Shown one piece after another: positions 6,822 to 14,055 of a stretch of DNA of 29,094 nt (the first letter of the stretch is position 1; the number at the start of each line of letters is the position of its first letter). The translations under genes were made by a program, and so were the position numbers. The stretch is from assembly GCA_036675815.1 (NCBI GenBank), contig JAKFEE010000051.1, forward strand, positions 1 through 29,094, in the 5' to 3' direction. The notes beneath the pieces are model-generated. The model was not told the origin of the DNA. It worked only from the letters and a program-made list of their open reading frames with translations, and searched no databases. The stretch is from JAKFEE01 sp036675815 (lineage in GTDB: Bacteria > Pseudomonadota > Alphaproteobacteria > Rhodospirillales > Magnetospirillaceae).

Positions 6822-7978
6822 TGGATCTGCTGCTCATCCTCACCTACACCGCCATCGCCTACGCGACCTTCAAGATCTTCAAGATCCCGGTCAACAAATG
6901 GACCGTGCCGACGGCTATGCTGGGTGGGATCGTCCTGATCGCGGGGCTGATCCTGATGATGAGCTACAATCATCCCTTCACCACCGACGCGCGGATCTAT
7001 TTCACCACCACCCCGGTGCTGCCAACGGTCCGCGGACGGGTGGTCGAGGTTCCGGTGAGCGCCAACGTGCCGCTGAAAAAGGACGACGTGCTGTTCCGCA
7101 TCGACCCGCGCCCCTTCGAGTATGCGGTCGAGGCCAAGCGGGCGGCGTTGGCCGAAGCCGAGCAGAATGTGCTCGAACTCGGCGCCGCGTTCGGCGCCGC
7201 CACTTCTGCGGTGGAGGAGGCATCGGCGGCGCGCGATCGCGCCAAGCAGGCGTTCGACCGCTCCTACCAGGCCAACGAGGCCGCGCGGCAAGCCGGGAGG
7301 CCGCTGCCCATCACCGAACTTCAGGTGGAGAACCAGCGTGGCGTCTACATTGGCGCCGAAGCGGCGGTGATGACGGCCCTGGCGCGGGCGGAACAGGCGC
7401 GGATCGCCTACGAGGCCGAAATCGGCGGCGTCAATCCCACGGTCGCGCGCCTTCAGGCGGAGTTGAAGGACGCCGAGTACGAGTTGGACCAGACCACGGT
7501 CCGCGCGCCTGCCGACGGCTATGTGACGCAGTTGTTCCTCCGCCCGGGCGCGATGGCGGTGCCGCTGCCGCTCAGGCCGGTCATGGTCTATGTGAACAGC
7601 GAGGACATGGTGTTGGGGGCCGCCTTCATCGAGAACTCGCTGCAACGCGTCATCGTCGGCGATGAGGCCGAAATTGCGTTCAAGGCCGTGCCCGGACGGA
7701 TCTTCAAGGGCCGGGTCAAGGCGCTGGTGAACGTGATCGCGCAAGGGGAACTGCAACCGACCGGAGCGCTGGTCGACCCGTCGGCGCCGGAACGCCGGCG
7801 TCCGGCCCTGGGGATTGCCATGATCGACGTCCTCGACGACATCTCGGCCTACCAATTGCCGGGCGGAATCAGCGCGGAAGTCGCAATCTACACCGCCCAC
7901 TTCCATCACATCGGCGTGCTCCGTCGCGTCCTGTTGCGCATGAGCAGTTGGATGAACTTCGTCTTCCTGGTGCACTAA
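6821..7978 (+). CDS. HlyD-family membrane-fusion protein (YiaV-like)
   Basis: A 385-residue protein with two N-terminal hydrophobic segments (LLLILTYTAIAYATF and TAMLGGIVLIAGLILMMSY). A first lipoyl half (VRGRVVEVPVSANVPLKKDDVLFRIDP), a long alpha-hairpin of about 130 residues, the second lipoyl half (TTVRAPADGYVTQLFLRPGAM) and a beta-barrel domain follow. It lies in a two-gene operon with DUF3302, like E. coli yiaVW. No transporter or outer-membrane channel gene is adjacent, so the pump it serves is unknown. GGAGG lies just upstream of the ATG, within the preceding gene. Confidence 0.87.
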   Translation: MDLLLILTYTAIAYATFKIFKIPVNKWTVPTAMLGGIVLIAGLILMMSYNHPFTTDARIYFTTTPVLPTVRGRVVEVPVSANVPLKKDDVLFRIDPRPFEYAVEAKRAALAEAEQNVLELGAAFGAATSAVEEASAARDRAKQAFDRSYQANEAARQAGRPLPITELQVENQRGVYIGAEAAVMTALARAEQARIAYEAEIGGVNPTVARLQAELKDAEYELDQTTVRAPADGYVTQLFLRPGAMAVPLPLRPVMVYVNSEDMVLGAAFIENSLQRVIVGDEAEIAFKAVPGRIFKGRVKALVNVIAQGELQPTGALVDPSAPERRRPALGIAMIDVLDDISAYQLPGGISAEVAIYTAHFHHIGVLRRVLLRMSSWMNFVFLVH

Positions 7979-8044
7979 GGCGGCCGGCGGCGGACCGGCG
8001 CCGGGAACCCATACCCCGATCATATACTCCGGCAAGGCCCGGGC

Positions 8045-9220
8045 ATGGCCGAACATGAAGTCCATCAGACAACGAGCCGCAGCGTCGACGTCATCGCGGT
8101 CGATATCGCAACCAGGCTGGGCCTGATCGCCCTGTTTGCCTACTGGTCGATCGTCGTCGTTCTTCCATTTCTCAACCTCGTCGTCTGGGCGGTGATCCTT
8201 GCGGTCTCGCTGTACCCGGTGCATCAATGGCTCACCGCCCACCTGGGAGGGCGGGCCAAGCTGGCGTCCGCCGTCATCACGGTTCTCGGGCTCACAGTCG
8301 TCCTCGGCCCGGCGGCGGCGCTTTCGCTCAGTCTGGTCGAATCCGTGCAGGCCTTGATCGTGGGACTGCGGGACGGGACCCTTAGCGTACCGGCGCCCTC
8401 GGAAAGCGTCCGCACGTGGCCGCTCATCGGCGAGAATGTCTATGATTTCTGGGCTCTGGCCGCTACGAACCTGCAATCCGTGCTCAGCGCGCACCGACCA
8501 TTCCTTGTCAGCACCGGCGGCACGCTCCTTGGCACCATCGCCAGCGTCGCGGGTGGCGTATTTACGATCGCGGCCTCGGTGCTGATCGCCGGCTTTCTAT
8601 ATGGTCACGGCCCCGCCCTTGCCGAAGGCGCCCGCCGACTTGCCAAGCGGGTGGTGGCCGATCGCGGCGAGGCCTTCATCAACCTCACCGGTGCCACCAT
8701 CCGCAATGTTTCCCGCGGCGTGGTCGGCGTCTCGGTACTGCAAGCCCTGTTGGCGGGGATCGGCCTTCTCTTCGCCGGAATCCCCGGTGCGGGGCTCATC
8801 ACGGTCGGCGTCCTGATCTTGAGCATTATTCAAATCGGACCGGGGCTACTGCTCATACCCGTCACCATCTGGGTCTGGGTGGCGATGGACGCGGTGCCCG
8901 CCTTGGTATTCACCCTTTACATCCTGCCCATCATGCTCATCGACAACGTGCTCAAGCCCATCGTCATGTCGCGCGGGCTGCGCACGCCGATGCTGGTGAT
9001 CCTGATCGGCCTGGTCGGGGGTACGCTCACCCATGGCCTCATCGGCCTGTTCCTCGGTCCCATCGTGCTGGCCGTCTTCTACGAACTGCTGACGGCGTGG
9101 GTGATGATGGACGATGCGACCGTCCCCACGACGGTGGGAGCGCCCTTGGAGCGCCAGTTCACCGAATCCGTGGCCGGCGATGCCGGACACCACGGGGATC
9201 GGCCGTCACCAAGCCCATGA
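8045..9220 (+). CDS. AI-2E/PerM family membrane transporter (second copy)
   Basis: A 391-residue polytopic membrane protein distinct from the copy at 4550. The N-terminal helix pair (LIALFAYWSIVVVLPFLNLVVWAVILAVSL) is followed by a soluble-looking domain (about 95-150). A C-terminal helix block follows with LLAGIGLLFAGIPGAGL, a region aligning with the usual EFIP motif but reading IIQIGPGLLLIPVTIW, and DNVLKPIVMSRGL, which is strongly conserved in this branch. The substrate is unknown. It starts 66 nt after the HlyD gene and may belong to the same transcript; the ribosome-binding site is weak. Confidence 0.85.
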   Translation: MAEHEVHQTTSRSVDVIAVDIATRLGLIALFAYWSIVVVLPFLNLVVWAVILAVSLYPVHQWLTAHLGGRAKLASAVITVLGLTVVLGPAAALSLSLVESVQALIVGLRDGTLSVPAPSESVRTWPLIGENVYDFWALAATNLQSVLSAHRPFLVSTGGTLLGTIASVAGGVFTIAASVLIAGFLYGHGPALAEGARRLAKRVVADRGEAFINLTGATIRNVSRGVVGVSVLQALLAGIGLLFAGIPGAGLITVGVLILSIIQIGPGLLLIPVTIWVWVAMDAVPALVFTLYILPIMLIDNVLKPIVMSRGLRTPMLVILIGLVGGTLTHGLIGLFLGPIVLAVFYELLTAWVMMDDATVPTTVGAPLERQFTESVAGDAGHHGDRPSPSP

Positions 9221-9258
9221 CGGCACGCGCCGGCGATGATTTGCCGGCCCGCATTAAG

Positions 9259-9272
9259 TTAACCCGTGTTAA
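9259..9272. promoter_or_regulatory. inverted repeat upstream of the TPR regulator gene
   Basis: TTAAC-CCGT-GTTAA, a perfect 5-bp inverted repeat with a 4-nt spacer, about 140 nt before the ATG at 9412 in an AT-richer patch. A near copy (TTAAC-CTGC-GTTAG) lies in the lipoprotein intergenic region at 19891-19904. Operator function is inferred from symmetry and position. Confidence 0.35.
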
Positions 9273-9411
9273 TAGCGGCAGCTCAGTCCCGGCGGATTAT
9301 GACTATCGTCAAGGCCAGGCTCCCCTTGACGCCCCCCATCGTCGGGCCGGCGTGGAGCCGTCGGTGGCGAAAGAACCGGCCCTTCAGCGCTCAATCCCGG
9401 AGTGGAACATA

Positions 9412-11088
9412 ATGGACGCTGCCACTATGCCACGCCCCGCCTGTGCGCCGGACGCCGTGTTGCAGCAACTCGAATGCATCCTGCGCTCTGCCGATTTCGA
9501 CGCCTCGGAGCGCAACCGTCGCTTCCTTCGCTATGTCGTCCAGGAGGTGCTGGCCGGGCGAGGTGAACGCATTAAGGCCTACAGCATCGCGACCGCGGTC
9601 TTTGGCCGCGACGCCAGCTTCGATCCGCAAACCGATGCGATCGTCCGCATCGAGGCACGGCGGTTGCGGCGCTCGCTGGAGCGCTACTATCTTACCGGCG
9701 GCAAGCATGATCGCGTCTGGATTTCGATCCCCAAAGGCGCCTACGGTGCAAGATTCGAAGCGGGGTGGCCGCCCCGTGCCGGCGACTCGGGTGCGGAGCG
9801 GGCGTCCGCAAGCCCACACGGCCCGGGGATCCTGGTGCTACCCTTTGACGAAGATGGTGCCCCGGCAGCCTTGACAGGCTTTACACGCGGTTTCACGCGC
9901 CACCTCGTCGTCAGCCTGACACGCTTCACCGACCTGTTGGTCTTCGGCCCGGAAGCTCCGCCGTGCGCCGACAACGACGCCGACCGCCATCTCGCAGATT
10001 CCCAGGCCTGTTCTTGCTTCGATTATGCCCTGAGAGGCGGCACCACGCTGTCGGACGATCACTTTACGGTCGAGGCGTTGCTGGTCGATGCGCGCAGGGG
10101 GCGGAATGTGTGGGCGGCAAACTTCGAGCGCAGCCTCGATCCTGCGGAAGTGTTCACGACACGAGATGAGGTCGCGACCCGTATCGCGCGTATCCTGGCC
10201 CAGCCTTATGGCGTCATCTTCAGCGATGCGGCGCAAAAGCTCGAAGGAAGGCGGCCGGAGAGCTTGAACGCGCAGGAATGCGTGATGCTGTTCCACCAGT
10301 ATTGGCGCTCGCCCAGCCGCGAGAGTCACGAGTGCGTGCGGGCCTGCCTCGAGCGAACGGTCGCCCACGACCCCGGCTATGCCCAGACGATGGCCTGTCT
10401 GTCCCTGGTGTATTCCGACAAGTACCAGTTCGGCCCCGATAGACAGGGAAATGGCATTGATCCGCTCGAGCGGGCGCTGAACCTCGCGCACCGTGCCGTT
10501 GAACTCGCGCCGTACTCATGCCGTCCCCACCAGGCACTGTCGCTTGCTCTTTGGCTATCTCACGATCATTCCGGCAGTCTCGATGAACTCGAGACCGGCC
10601 GCTCGCTAAATCCGGACGACACTTTGATCCTGGCGGAGCTTGGCCTGCGCCACGCGCTGCTGGCACAGTGGCCCCAGGCGGTACCGCTTCTCGAACAATG
10701 CTATGCCCGCAACCCGCTGCAGCCGGGACGATATCGCCTCGGATTGGCTCTCTTCCACTATGTGCACGGGCATTATGATCGTGCCCTGGTCGAAGCCAGG
10801 AAGATTGGCATGCCGCATACCGTGTGGGGACACGTCCTCGAAGCCATCGCCGCAGCACAGCTTCGCCGCCAAGACGAGGCGCGAGCCGCGGTGCAGCGGA
10901 TATTGGCCATCGATCCGGCCTATGCGGATCGTGCGGCGGCGGACTTGCTGAAGCACGACCTCTCTCTCGATCTGATCCAGGCGATCCTGGACGGGTTGCG
11001 CAAGGTGGGCCTGTCGGGGCGGGACTGGAGCGCCATGGCCGGCTGCCATCTGCGTGTCGCCATGTTTCGACCTCAGTCGATGATGTGA
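9412..11088 (+). CDS. TPR protein with N-terminal winged-helix-like domain (often mis-named adenylate cyclase)
   Basis: A 558-residue soluble protein. Residues ~15-120 (DFDASERNRRFLRYVVQEVL, FDPQTDAIVRIEARRLRRSLERYY, ISIPKGAY) form a domain seen at the N terminus of many alphaproteobacterial TPR proteins and thought to be winged-helix-like. Residues ~133-250 resemble the TolB-like beta/alpha domain (ILVLPFDED, DYALRGGTTLSDDHFTVEALLVDA, VWAANFERSLDP). The C-terminal 260 residues are tetratricopeptide repeats. No cyclase catalytic domain is present, although relatives are commonly annotated as adenylate cyclases. ATG 9412 has GGAG 9 nt upstream. Its 3' end overlaps the convergent fabI gene by 16 bp. 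A role in signalling or regulation is inferred. Confidence 0.75.
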   Translation: MDAATMPRPACAPDAVLQQLECILRSADFDASERNRRFLRYVVQEVLAGRGERIKAYSIATAVFGRDASFDPQTDAIVRIEARRLRRSLERYYLTGGKHDRVWISIPKGAYGARFEAGWPPRAGDSGAERASASPHGPGILVLPFDEDGAPAALTGFTRGFTRHLVVSLTRFTDLLVFGPEAPPCADNDADRHLADSQACSCFDYALRGGTTLSDDHFTVEALLVDARRGRNVWAANFERSLDPAEVFTTRDEVATRIARILAQPYGVIFSDAAQKLEGRRPESLNAQECVMLFHQYWRSPSRESHECVRACLERTVAHDPGYAQTMACLSLVYSDKYQFGPDRQGNGIDPLERALNLAHRAVELAPYSCRPHQALSLALWLSHDHSGSLDELETGRSLNPDDTLILAELGLRHALLAQWPQAVPLLEQCYARNPLQPGRYRLGLALFHYVHGHYDRALVEARKIGMPHTVWGHVLEAIAAAQLRRQDEARAAVQRILAIDPAYADRAAADLLKHDLSLDLIQAILDGLRKVGLSGRDWSAMAGCHLRVAMFRPQSMM

Positions 11089-11858
11089 TAGCCGCCATCG
11101 ACGTATAGGGTTTGTCCGGTAATCAGGCGGGCGGCGTCGTGGGCCAGGAACGCGGTGGCGACGCCGACGTCGTCGATGCTGACGAGGGCGCGCGCCGGCG
11201 CCTTGGCCTGCGCCTTGTCGAGCAGCTCGTCGAATTCGGGAATGCCCGACGCGGCGCGCGTGGCCAGCGGCCCCGGCGAGATCGCATGGACGCGAATGCC
11301 CTTGGGGCCGAGCTCGGCGGCCATATAGCGCACGGCGCTCTCCAGCGCGGCCTTGGCAACGCCCATGACGTTGTAGTTCTCCACCACCATCTGCGCGCCG
11401 TAATAGGTCATGGTGAACAGGGTGCCGCCGTTCGTCATCAGCGGCTCGGCCAGATGCGCCATACGGATGAACGACCAGCAGGACACCTCCATGGTGCTCA
11501 GGAAACCGTCGCGCGGCGCGTCGGTGACGCGGCCCTGAAGCGTGTCCTTCGGCGAGAACGCGATGGAGTGGACCAGGAAGTCGAGCGTGCCCCAGGTCTC
11601 GCCGATGCGCTCGAACACGGCCTCGAGCTGGCCGGGGACGGCGACGTCCATCGGCATCAGGATCGTCGCCTCGATCTCGCGCGCCAGCGGCTCGACATGC
11701 GGCTTCGCCCGTTCGTTGAGATAGGTCACCGCAAGCTCGGCGCCGAGGGCGCGGAAGGCTCGGGCGCAACCCCAGGCGATGGAGTGATCGTTGGCGATGC
11801 CGACGATGAGGCCCCTGCGGCCCTCGAGCAGCTTGGCCTTGGCGCTAGGGATGGACAT
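11073..11858 (-). CDS. fabI: enoyl-[acyl-carrier-protein] reductase (FabI type)
   Basis: A 261-residue short-chain dehydrogenase of the FabI group that reduces trans-2-enoyl thioesters with NAD(P)H. The nucleotide-binding loop is GLIVGIANDHSIAWG. The catalytic pair is Y162 and K169 in NYNVMGVAK, with an upstream TMTYYGA. The end reads ITGQTLYVDGGYHIID. It is the last gene of the four-gene operon and its start overlaps ackA by 14 nt, with GGAG 8 nt upstream. This operon-borne copy may be specialised, since housekeeping fatty-acid synthesis usually relies on a separate fabI elsewhere; that is inference. Confidence 0.9.
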   Translation of the reverse strand: MSIPSAKAKLLEGRRGLIVGIANDHSIAWGCARAFRALGAELAVTYLNERAKPHVEPLAREIEATILMPMDVAVPGQLEAVFERIGETWGTLDFLVHSIAFSPKDTLQGRVTDAPRDGFLSTMEVSCWSFIRMAHLAEPLMTNGGTLFTMTYYGAQMVVENYNVMGVAKAALESAVRYMAAELGPKGIRVHAISPGPLATRAASGIPEFDELLDKAQAKAPARALVSIDDVGVATAFLAHDAARLITGQTLYVDGGYHIID

Positions 11859-13062
11859 GGCTCGGCTCCGGTGGTTCCACGGCCTGGGTGGGGCGGGTGA
11901 GGGCCAGGGTGTGGCGCGCGATCATCATCTCCTCGTCGGTCGGGATGACGTAGACGGCAACCCGGCTCGCCGCCGTCGAAATGCGCGTCGCGCCGCGCTG
12001 GTTGGCGTCGGTATCCAACTCGACCCCCAGCCATCCCAGTTTCTCGGCCAGGCGGGCCCGGATCGGCGGCGAGTTCTCGCCCACGCCGGCGGTGAAGACG
12101 AAGCCGTCGAGCCCGCCGAGGGCGGCGGCAAGCATCCCGGCATTCAGTCCGGCGCGGTGGACGAAATGATCGATGGCCAGCGCCGCCCGCGGGTCCTGGC
12201 TGGCGAGCAGGTCGCGCATGTCGTTGGAAATTCCCGACAGGCCCTTGAGTCCGGAGTCGCGGTACAGGAGGTCCGATACGGCATCAGCCGTCATGCCCTT
12301 CTGCGCGATGAGATAGAGCACCACCCCGGGGTCGAGCTGCCCGGGACGCGTGCCCATCGGCAGGCCGTCGAGCGCGGTGAAACCCATCGTGCTCTCGACA
12401 CTGCGGCCGCCCTGCATTGCGCACATCGAGGCGCCGCTGCCGAGATGGGCGACGATGACCCGGCCATGCGCCATCTCCGGCGCCACCTCGCGCAGGCGTT
12501 CGGCGATGTATTCGTAGGACAAACCATGGAAACCGTAGCGGCGCACGCCTTCCTCGTAGAACCGACGGGGCATGGCATAGCAGTCGGCGATCTCGGGATG
12601 GCCACGGTGGAAGGCGGTATCGAAACAGGCCACCTGGGGGACATCGGGGTCGATCTGCATGGCCAGGCGGATGGGCGCCAGGTTGTTGGGCTGGTGCAGC
12701 GGGGCCAGTGCCTCGAAACGCGCGAGCGCCTCGAGCACCCCGACATCGACCCGCACCGGCTTGGCATAATCCGGCCCGCCATGGACGACGCGGTGGCCGA
12801 TGGCGCGCAACTCGACGCCGTCGAGGGTGCGCAGCCAGCCGCGCGTCTCCCTCACCGCCGCCGGCAGGTCGGGAACGGCCTCGGCGGCGTAGGCGCGATC
12901 GACCAGGGTGGTTCCGTCCGGTGACGCGGCGCGCAGCCGGGGATGGACGCCGATGCCATCCATCTGGCCGCGGAACCGGCGCACCAAACCGCCGCTTCCG
13001 ATGTCGAAGATCTGGAACTTGAGACTGGACGAGCCGGCGTTGACGACGAGGATGGCGTCCAT
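11845..13062 (-). CDS. ackA: acetate/propionate (butyrate) kinase family
   Basis: A 405-residue acyl kinase that interconverts acyl-phosphate + ADP and carboxylate + ATP. Conserved blocks are VVNAGSSSLKFQIFD, IGHRVVHGG, CFDTAFHRGHP, RRYGFHGLSYEYIA, VIVAHLGSGASMCA, MGFTALDGLPMGTRPGQLDPGVV and FTAGVGENSP. All are intact, and length is normal for AckA. It follows the phosphate acyltransferase gene after 4 nt and overlaps fabI, so the three are one transcript. Chain-length preference cannot be read from the sequence. Confidence 0.93.
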   Translation of the reverse strand: MDAILVVNAGSSSLKFQIFDIGSGGLVRRFRGQMDGIGVHPRLRAASPDGTTLVDRAYAAEAVPDLPAAVRETRGWLRTLDGVELRAIGHRVVHGGPDYAKPVRVDVGVLEALARFEALAPLHQPNNLAPIRLAMQIDPDVPQVACFDTAFHRGHPEIADCYAMPRRFYEEGVRRYGFHGLSYEYIAERLREVAPEMAHGRVIVAHLGSGASMCAMQGGRSVESTMGFTALDGLPMGTRPGQLDPGVVLYLIAQKGMTADAVSDLLYRDSGLKGLSGISNDMRDLLASQDPRAALAIDHFVHRAGLNAGMLAAALGGLDGFVFTAGVGENSPPIRARLAEKLGWLGVELDTDANQRGATRISTAASRVAVYVIPTDEEMMIARHTLALTRPTQAVEPPEPSHVHP

Positions 13063-13066
13063 GGCA

Positions 13067-14026
13067 TCAGGCCGCCACCACGCTGGTCACCCGTCGCCGG
13101 GCCGCGGCATACAGCGAGGCGACCGCGCACGAGGCCAGGCGCGTGCGCACGGAATCGGCGCGCGAGGTCAGCACGATCGGCACGCGGGCGCCGAGAACGA
13201 TGCCGGCGGCGTCGGCATGGGTGAGGAAGGTCAGGTTCTTGGCCAGCATGTTGCCGGCTTCGAGGTCGGGCACCAGCAGAATCTGCGCGTGCCCGGCCAC
13301 CGGCGAGGCGATGCCCTTGATGCGGGCGGCTTCGGGGTCGATGGCGTTGTCGAAGGCGAGCGGGCCGTCGAGGACGCCGCCGGTGATCTGGCCGCGCTCG
13401 GCCATCTTGCACAGGGCCGCGGCCTCGATGGTCGACGGGATCTTGGTGGTCACCGTCTCCACCGCCGACAGGATGGCGACGCGCGGCTCACCGAGACCGA
13501 CGCCGCGCCACAGGTCGATGGCGTTCTGGACGATGTCGCGCTTGGCGTCGAGGTCGGGGAAGATGTTGACGGCGGCATCGGTGATGAACAGCGTCTCGGC
13601 ATGGCCCGGCACGTCCATGACGAAGACATGGCTGATACGACGATCGGTGCGCAGCCCGGTGGCCGAGGCGGCGACCTCGTGCATCAGTTCGTCGGTGTGC
13701 AGGCTGCCCTTCATCAACAACTCGCCCTTGCCGGCGCGGATGAGCGCGACGGCCTGCGCCGCGGCGGCATGGCTGTGCGGAGCGTCGACGATCTCGCGCC
13801 CGGCAAGGTCGATGCCGTTCGCCGCCGCGACCGCCCGGATCGTGGCCTCGGGGCCGACCAGCACCGGCACGATCAGGCCTGCCTCGGCAGCCTCGATCGC
13901 GCCCGTGAGCGACGCGGCATCGCAAGGATGGGCGATGATGGTCACTGCCGGTGCAACCTCGCGCGCAGCGGCGATGAGACGGTCGTATTTGGACGGCGTG
14001 GCCGCCTGGGTGGCGGTATCAGACAT
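13067..14026 (-). CDS. phosphate acetyl/butyryltransferase (labelled bifunctional enoyl-CoA hydratase/phosphate acetyltransferase)
   Basis: A 319-residue enzyme of the phosphate acyltransferase family (acyl-CoA + Pi to acyl-phosphate + CoA). Typical segments are YDRLIAAAREV, LVGPEATIRAVA, LMKGSLHTDELM, RRISHVFVMDVPG, TDAAVNIFPDL, GGVLDGPLAFDNAI and VPDLEAGNMLAKNL. The size and PTB-like sequence fit the group that databases call bifunctional enoyl-CoA hydratase/phosphate acetyltransferase, but no MaoC-like hydratase domain is visible in this 319-residue version. AGGGAG lies 8 nt before ATG 14026. It sits 29 nt after DUF3141 and 4 nt before ackA. Confidence 0.85.
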   Translation of the reverse strand: MSDTATQAATPSKYDRLIAAAREVAPAVTIIAHPCDAASLTGAIEAAEAGLIVPVLVGPEATIRAVAAANGIDLAGREIVDAPHSHAAAAQAVALIRAGKGELLMKGSLHTDELMHEVAASATGLRTDRRISHVFVMDVPGHAETLFITDAAVNIFPDLDAKRDIVQNAIDLWRGVGLGEPRVAILSAVETVTTKIPSTIEAAALCKMAERGQITGGVLDGPLAFDNAIDPEAARIKGIASPVAGHAQILLVPDLEAGNMLAKNLTFLTHADAAGIVLGARVPIVLTSRADSVRTRLASCAVASLYAAARRRVTSVVAA

Positions 14027-14055
14027 CGCGGTGGCTCCCTGTCATGGCCGCTCGA

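Noticed and set aside
6683..8494. 603-codon antisense ORF across HlyD and AI-2E genes
   Set aside because: A shadow of two well-supported plus-strand genes, with no domain signal.
9259..9272. CtrA binding site
   Set aside because: The consensus is TTAA-N7-TTAA; here the spacing is N6 and the site is a true inverted repeat, so another factor is more likely.
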